Shown here: piece after piece, positions 62,641-64,000 of the stretch
How positions within the stretch are numbered: position 1 is the first letter of the stretch
Layout: each line of letters begins with the position of its first letter
Source: Bacteroidota bacterium
Lineage (GTDB): Bacteria > Bacteroidota > Bacteroidia > AKYH767-A > 2013-40CM-41-45
Reading direction: 5' to 3'
DNA: 64,000 nucleotides
NCBI GenBank assembly: GCA_016708785.1
Contig: JADJFC010000016.1
Coordinates: 124,001 to 188,000 of the forward strand
Made by a program: the position numbers and the translations under genes
The notes under the pieces: model-generated
What the model was told of the DNA's origin: nothing
Seen by the model: the letters and a program-made list of their open reading frames with translations, nothing else
Databases searched by the model: none

Positions 62641-64000
62641 GTGCAAGAATCGCAATATGCAAGGAGTTTGATTGAAGCCAGCAGAGATCCATTGGTTACA
62701 ATTTCTATTGAAGGAAAGATAATGGACATGAATCAGGCCATGATGAACATGACAGGTCTTTCTCGTGAAGAATTGACAGGGTCAGATTTTATGGAGTACT
62801 TCACAGACTCTTTCAAGGCACGTGATGTTTACAAAGAAGTATTTGCGAGCGGATTTGTTAAGGATTATCCTCTTACTATGAAAGATCATCACCTTACAGA
62901 TGTACTTTTCAATGGTTCCGTATATATGGACGGTAAAGGCCAAACGTTAGGAGCTGTTGTAGTTGCACGAGATATTACTGAGCAAAGAAGAATTGAAAGT
63001 GAGTTGACTGAAGCAAGGGATTTTGCTGAGCTGGCAACTGGAATTGCTGAAGTGGCTCAGGGGAAAGCAGAAGAAGCGACCAGAATTGCAGAAGACGCTA
63101 TGAAAGCTAAACAGCAATTTCTTTCAAATATGAGTCACGAGATACGAACGCCAATGAATGCAATTATTGGTTTTACGAAAGTTGTTTTAAAAACAGAATT
63201 GACTGCAAAACAAAAAGAATATTTAACAGCAATAAAAATGAGTGGTGATTCATTGATCGTATTGATCAATGATATCCTTGATCTTGCCAAGGTAGATGCC
63301 GGGAAAATGACATTTGAGGAAACGCCATTCAAAATGGCAGAGTCAATCACTTCTATGCTTCATTTGTTTGAGCCCAAAATTCAGGAAAAGAATCTGGTAC
63401 TGGAAAAGAATTATGACAACAAAATACCTGAAGTATTGGTTGGTGACCCTGTAAGATTACACCAGATCATATTAAACCTTATAAGTAATGCGGTCAAATT
63501 TACTTCGAATGGGACCATTGTTGTAAGTGTTAAGTTAGCAAGTGAAGACGAAGAAAATGTTGTTCTTAAATTTTCAGTTTCAGATACAGGAATTGGAATA
63601 GAAGAGAGTAAAATTGCCCGGATTTTTGAGAATTTCCAGCAAGCATCAAGTGGAACATCCAGATTATACGGAGGAACAGGTTTAGGATTGGCAATAGTCA
63701 AGCAATTGGTGGAGAGCCAAGGTGGGAGCTTACAAGTTGAAAGTGAGATGGGAATTGGTTCTAATTTTAGTTTTGTTTTAAGTTTTAAGAAGACCACTGA
63801 AGAAGCCGCTTCAAATTATGTAATTGATGTATTGAGTACTGAAAAGAAAAATATTAAAGTTCTGGTAGTTGAAGACATAGCTTTAAACCAATTGTTGATG
63901 AAAACATTGCTCGATGATTTTGGTTTTGAACGTGATATTGCTGAGAATGGAAGCATTGCAATTGAAAAACTTCAGACGAATATTTATGATGTTGTATTGA
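62641..64000 (+). CDS. Hybrid sensor histidine kinase (PAS-HisKA-HATPase-REC), cut by window end
   Basis: The start is GTG 62641 after AAAAAG. An N-terminal PAS domain (SLIEASRDPLVTISIEGKIM, then MTGLSREELTGSDFMEYF, then VVVARDITEQRR) is followed by a coiled linker. HisKA contains FLSNMSHEIRTPMNAIIGF with phospho-acceptor His166. HATPase boxes are N (NLISNAVKFT), G1 (DTGIGI), F (IFENFQQAS) and G2 (GGTGLGLAIVKQL). A receiver domain begins IKVLVVEDIALNQLLMKTLL and runs off the right edge at 64000 with the frame open. No membrane segment is seen, so it is probably cytoplasmic. It may form one transcript with the AraC gene. Confidence 0.92.
   Translation, partial: MQESQYARSLIEASRDPLVTISIEGKIMDMNQAMMNMTGLSREELTGSDFMEYFTDSFKARDVYKEVFASGFVKDYPLTMKDHHLTDVLFNGSVYMDGKGQTLGAVVVARDITEQRRIESELTEARDFAELATGIAEVAQGKAEEATRIAEDAMKAKQQFLSNMSHEIRTPMNAIIGFTKVVLKTELTAKQKEYLTAIKMSGDSLIVLINDILDLAKVDAGKMTFEETPFKMAESITSMLHLFEPKIQEKNLVLEKNYDNKIPEVLVGDPVRLHQIILNLISNAVKFTSNGTIVVSVKLASEDEENVVLKFSVSDTGIGIEESKIARIFENFQQASSGTSRLYGGTGLGLAIVKQLVESQGGSLQVESEMGIGSNFSFVLSFKKTTEEAASNYVIDVLSTEKKNIKVLVVEDIALNQLLMKTLLDDFGFERDIAENGSIAIEKLQTNIYDVVL

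Overview
The window reads as chromosome of a Bacteroidota bacterium. Evidence: a SprB-repeat adhesin with a type IX secretion (T9SS) sorting tail, GEVED and Ig-like CHU-type surface modules, a Wzi-type outer-membrane capsule protein, promoter elements resembling the Bacteroidota -7 box (TAnnTTTG), and AT-rich, A/T-tract-rich spacers. No rRNA, tRNA or CRISPR was seen. The genus cannot be named from sequence alone; an aquatic or activated-sludge lineage is a guess.

Region 1 (1-27.6 kb) is a surface polysaccharide locus. On the plus strand it runs: the end of a Wzx-like flippase, a methyltransferase, a DegT-type sugar aminotransferase followed by two N-acyltransferase-like genes, a glycosyltransferase, two adjacent nucleotidyltransferase-fold genes, further GT4-type glycosyltransferases interleaved with AsnB and a Wzy/ligase-like membrane protein, a two-domain oxidoreductase and an alpha/alpha-barrel protein. 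A minus-strand group (acetyltransferase, DUF354 protein, truncated GT2) and a polysaccharide deacetylase follow, then an initiating sugar transferase and Wzi. Together they could build, modify, polymerise and display an amino-sugar-containing polymer. Between 21.5 and 23 kb sits a REP-associated tyrosine transposase (RAYT) followed by fifteen 52-bp palindromic repeats.

Region 2 (28.2-52.6 kb) is a three-gene surface-protein block. It holds one gene of about 5.9 thousand codons, a SprB-repeat protein of about 1.7 thousand residues with a T9SS type A tail, and a 411-residue protein. The last combines an N-terminal module like the second gene's with a C-terminal dockerin-like EF-hand module like the first gene's. 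Hairpin terminators separate them.

Region 3 (52.7-64 kb) has small envelope or stress-type membrane proteins, a beta-barrel, a secreted protein, YihY/BrkB, an Omp85-like protein, an MlaD-MlaF-MlaE lipid transport operon, a coiled-coil lipoprotein, an AraC-type regulator and a hybrid histidine kinase cut by the window end. Three promoters here share a 35-nt operator-like motif at nearly constant spacing, suggesting a local regulon.

About twenty genes' worth of reading-frame breaks lie in 3.5-49 kb, many at A or C runs. They look like uncorrected long-read indels, so most broken genes are annotated as single CDS spanning the break. Intergenic DNA is rich in short tandem repeats whose unit is almost always 7 bp.
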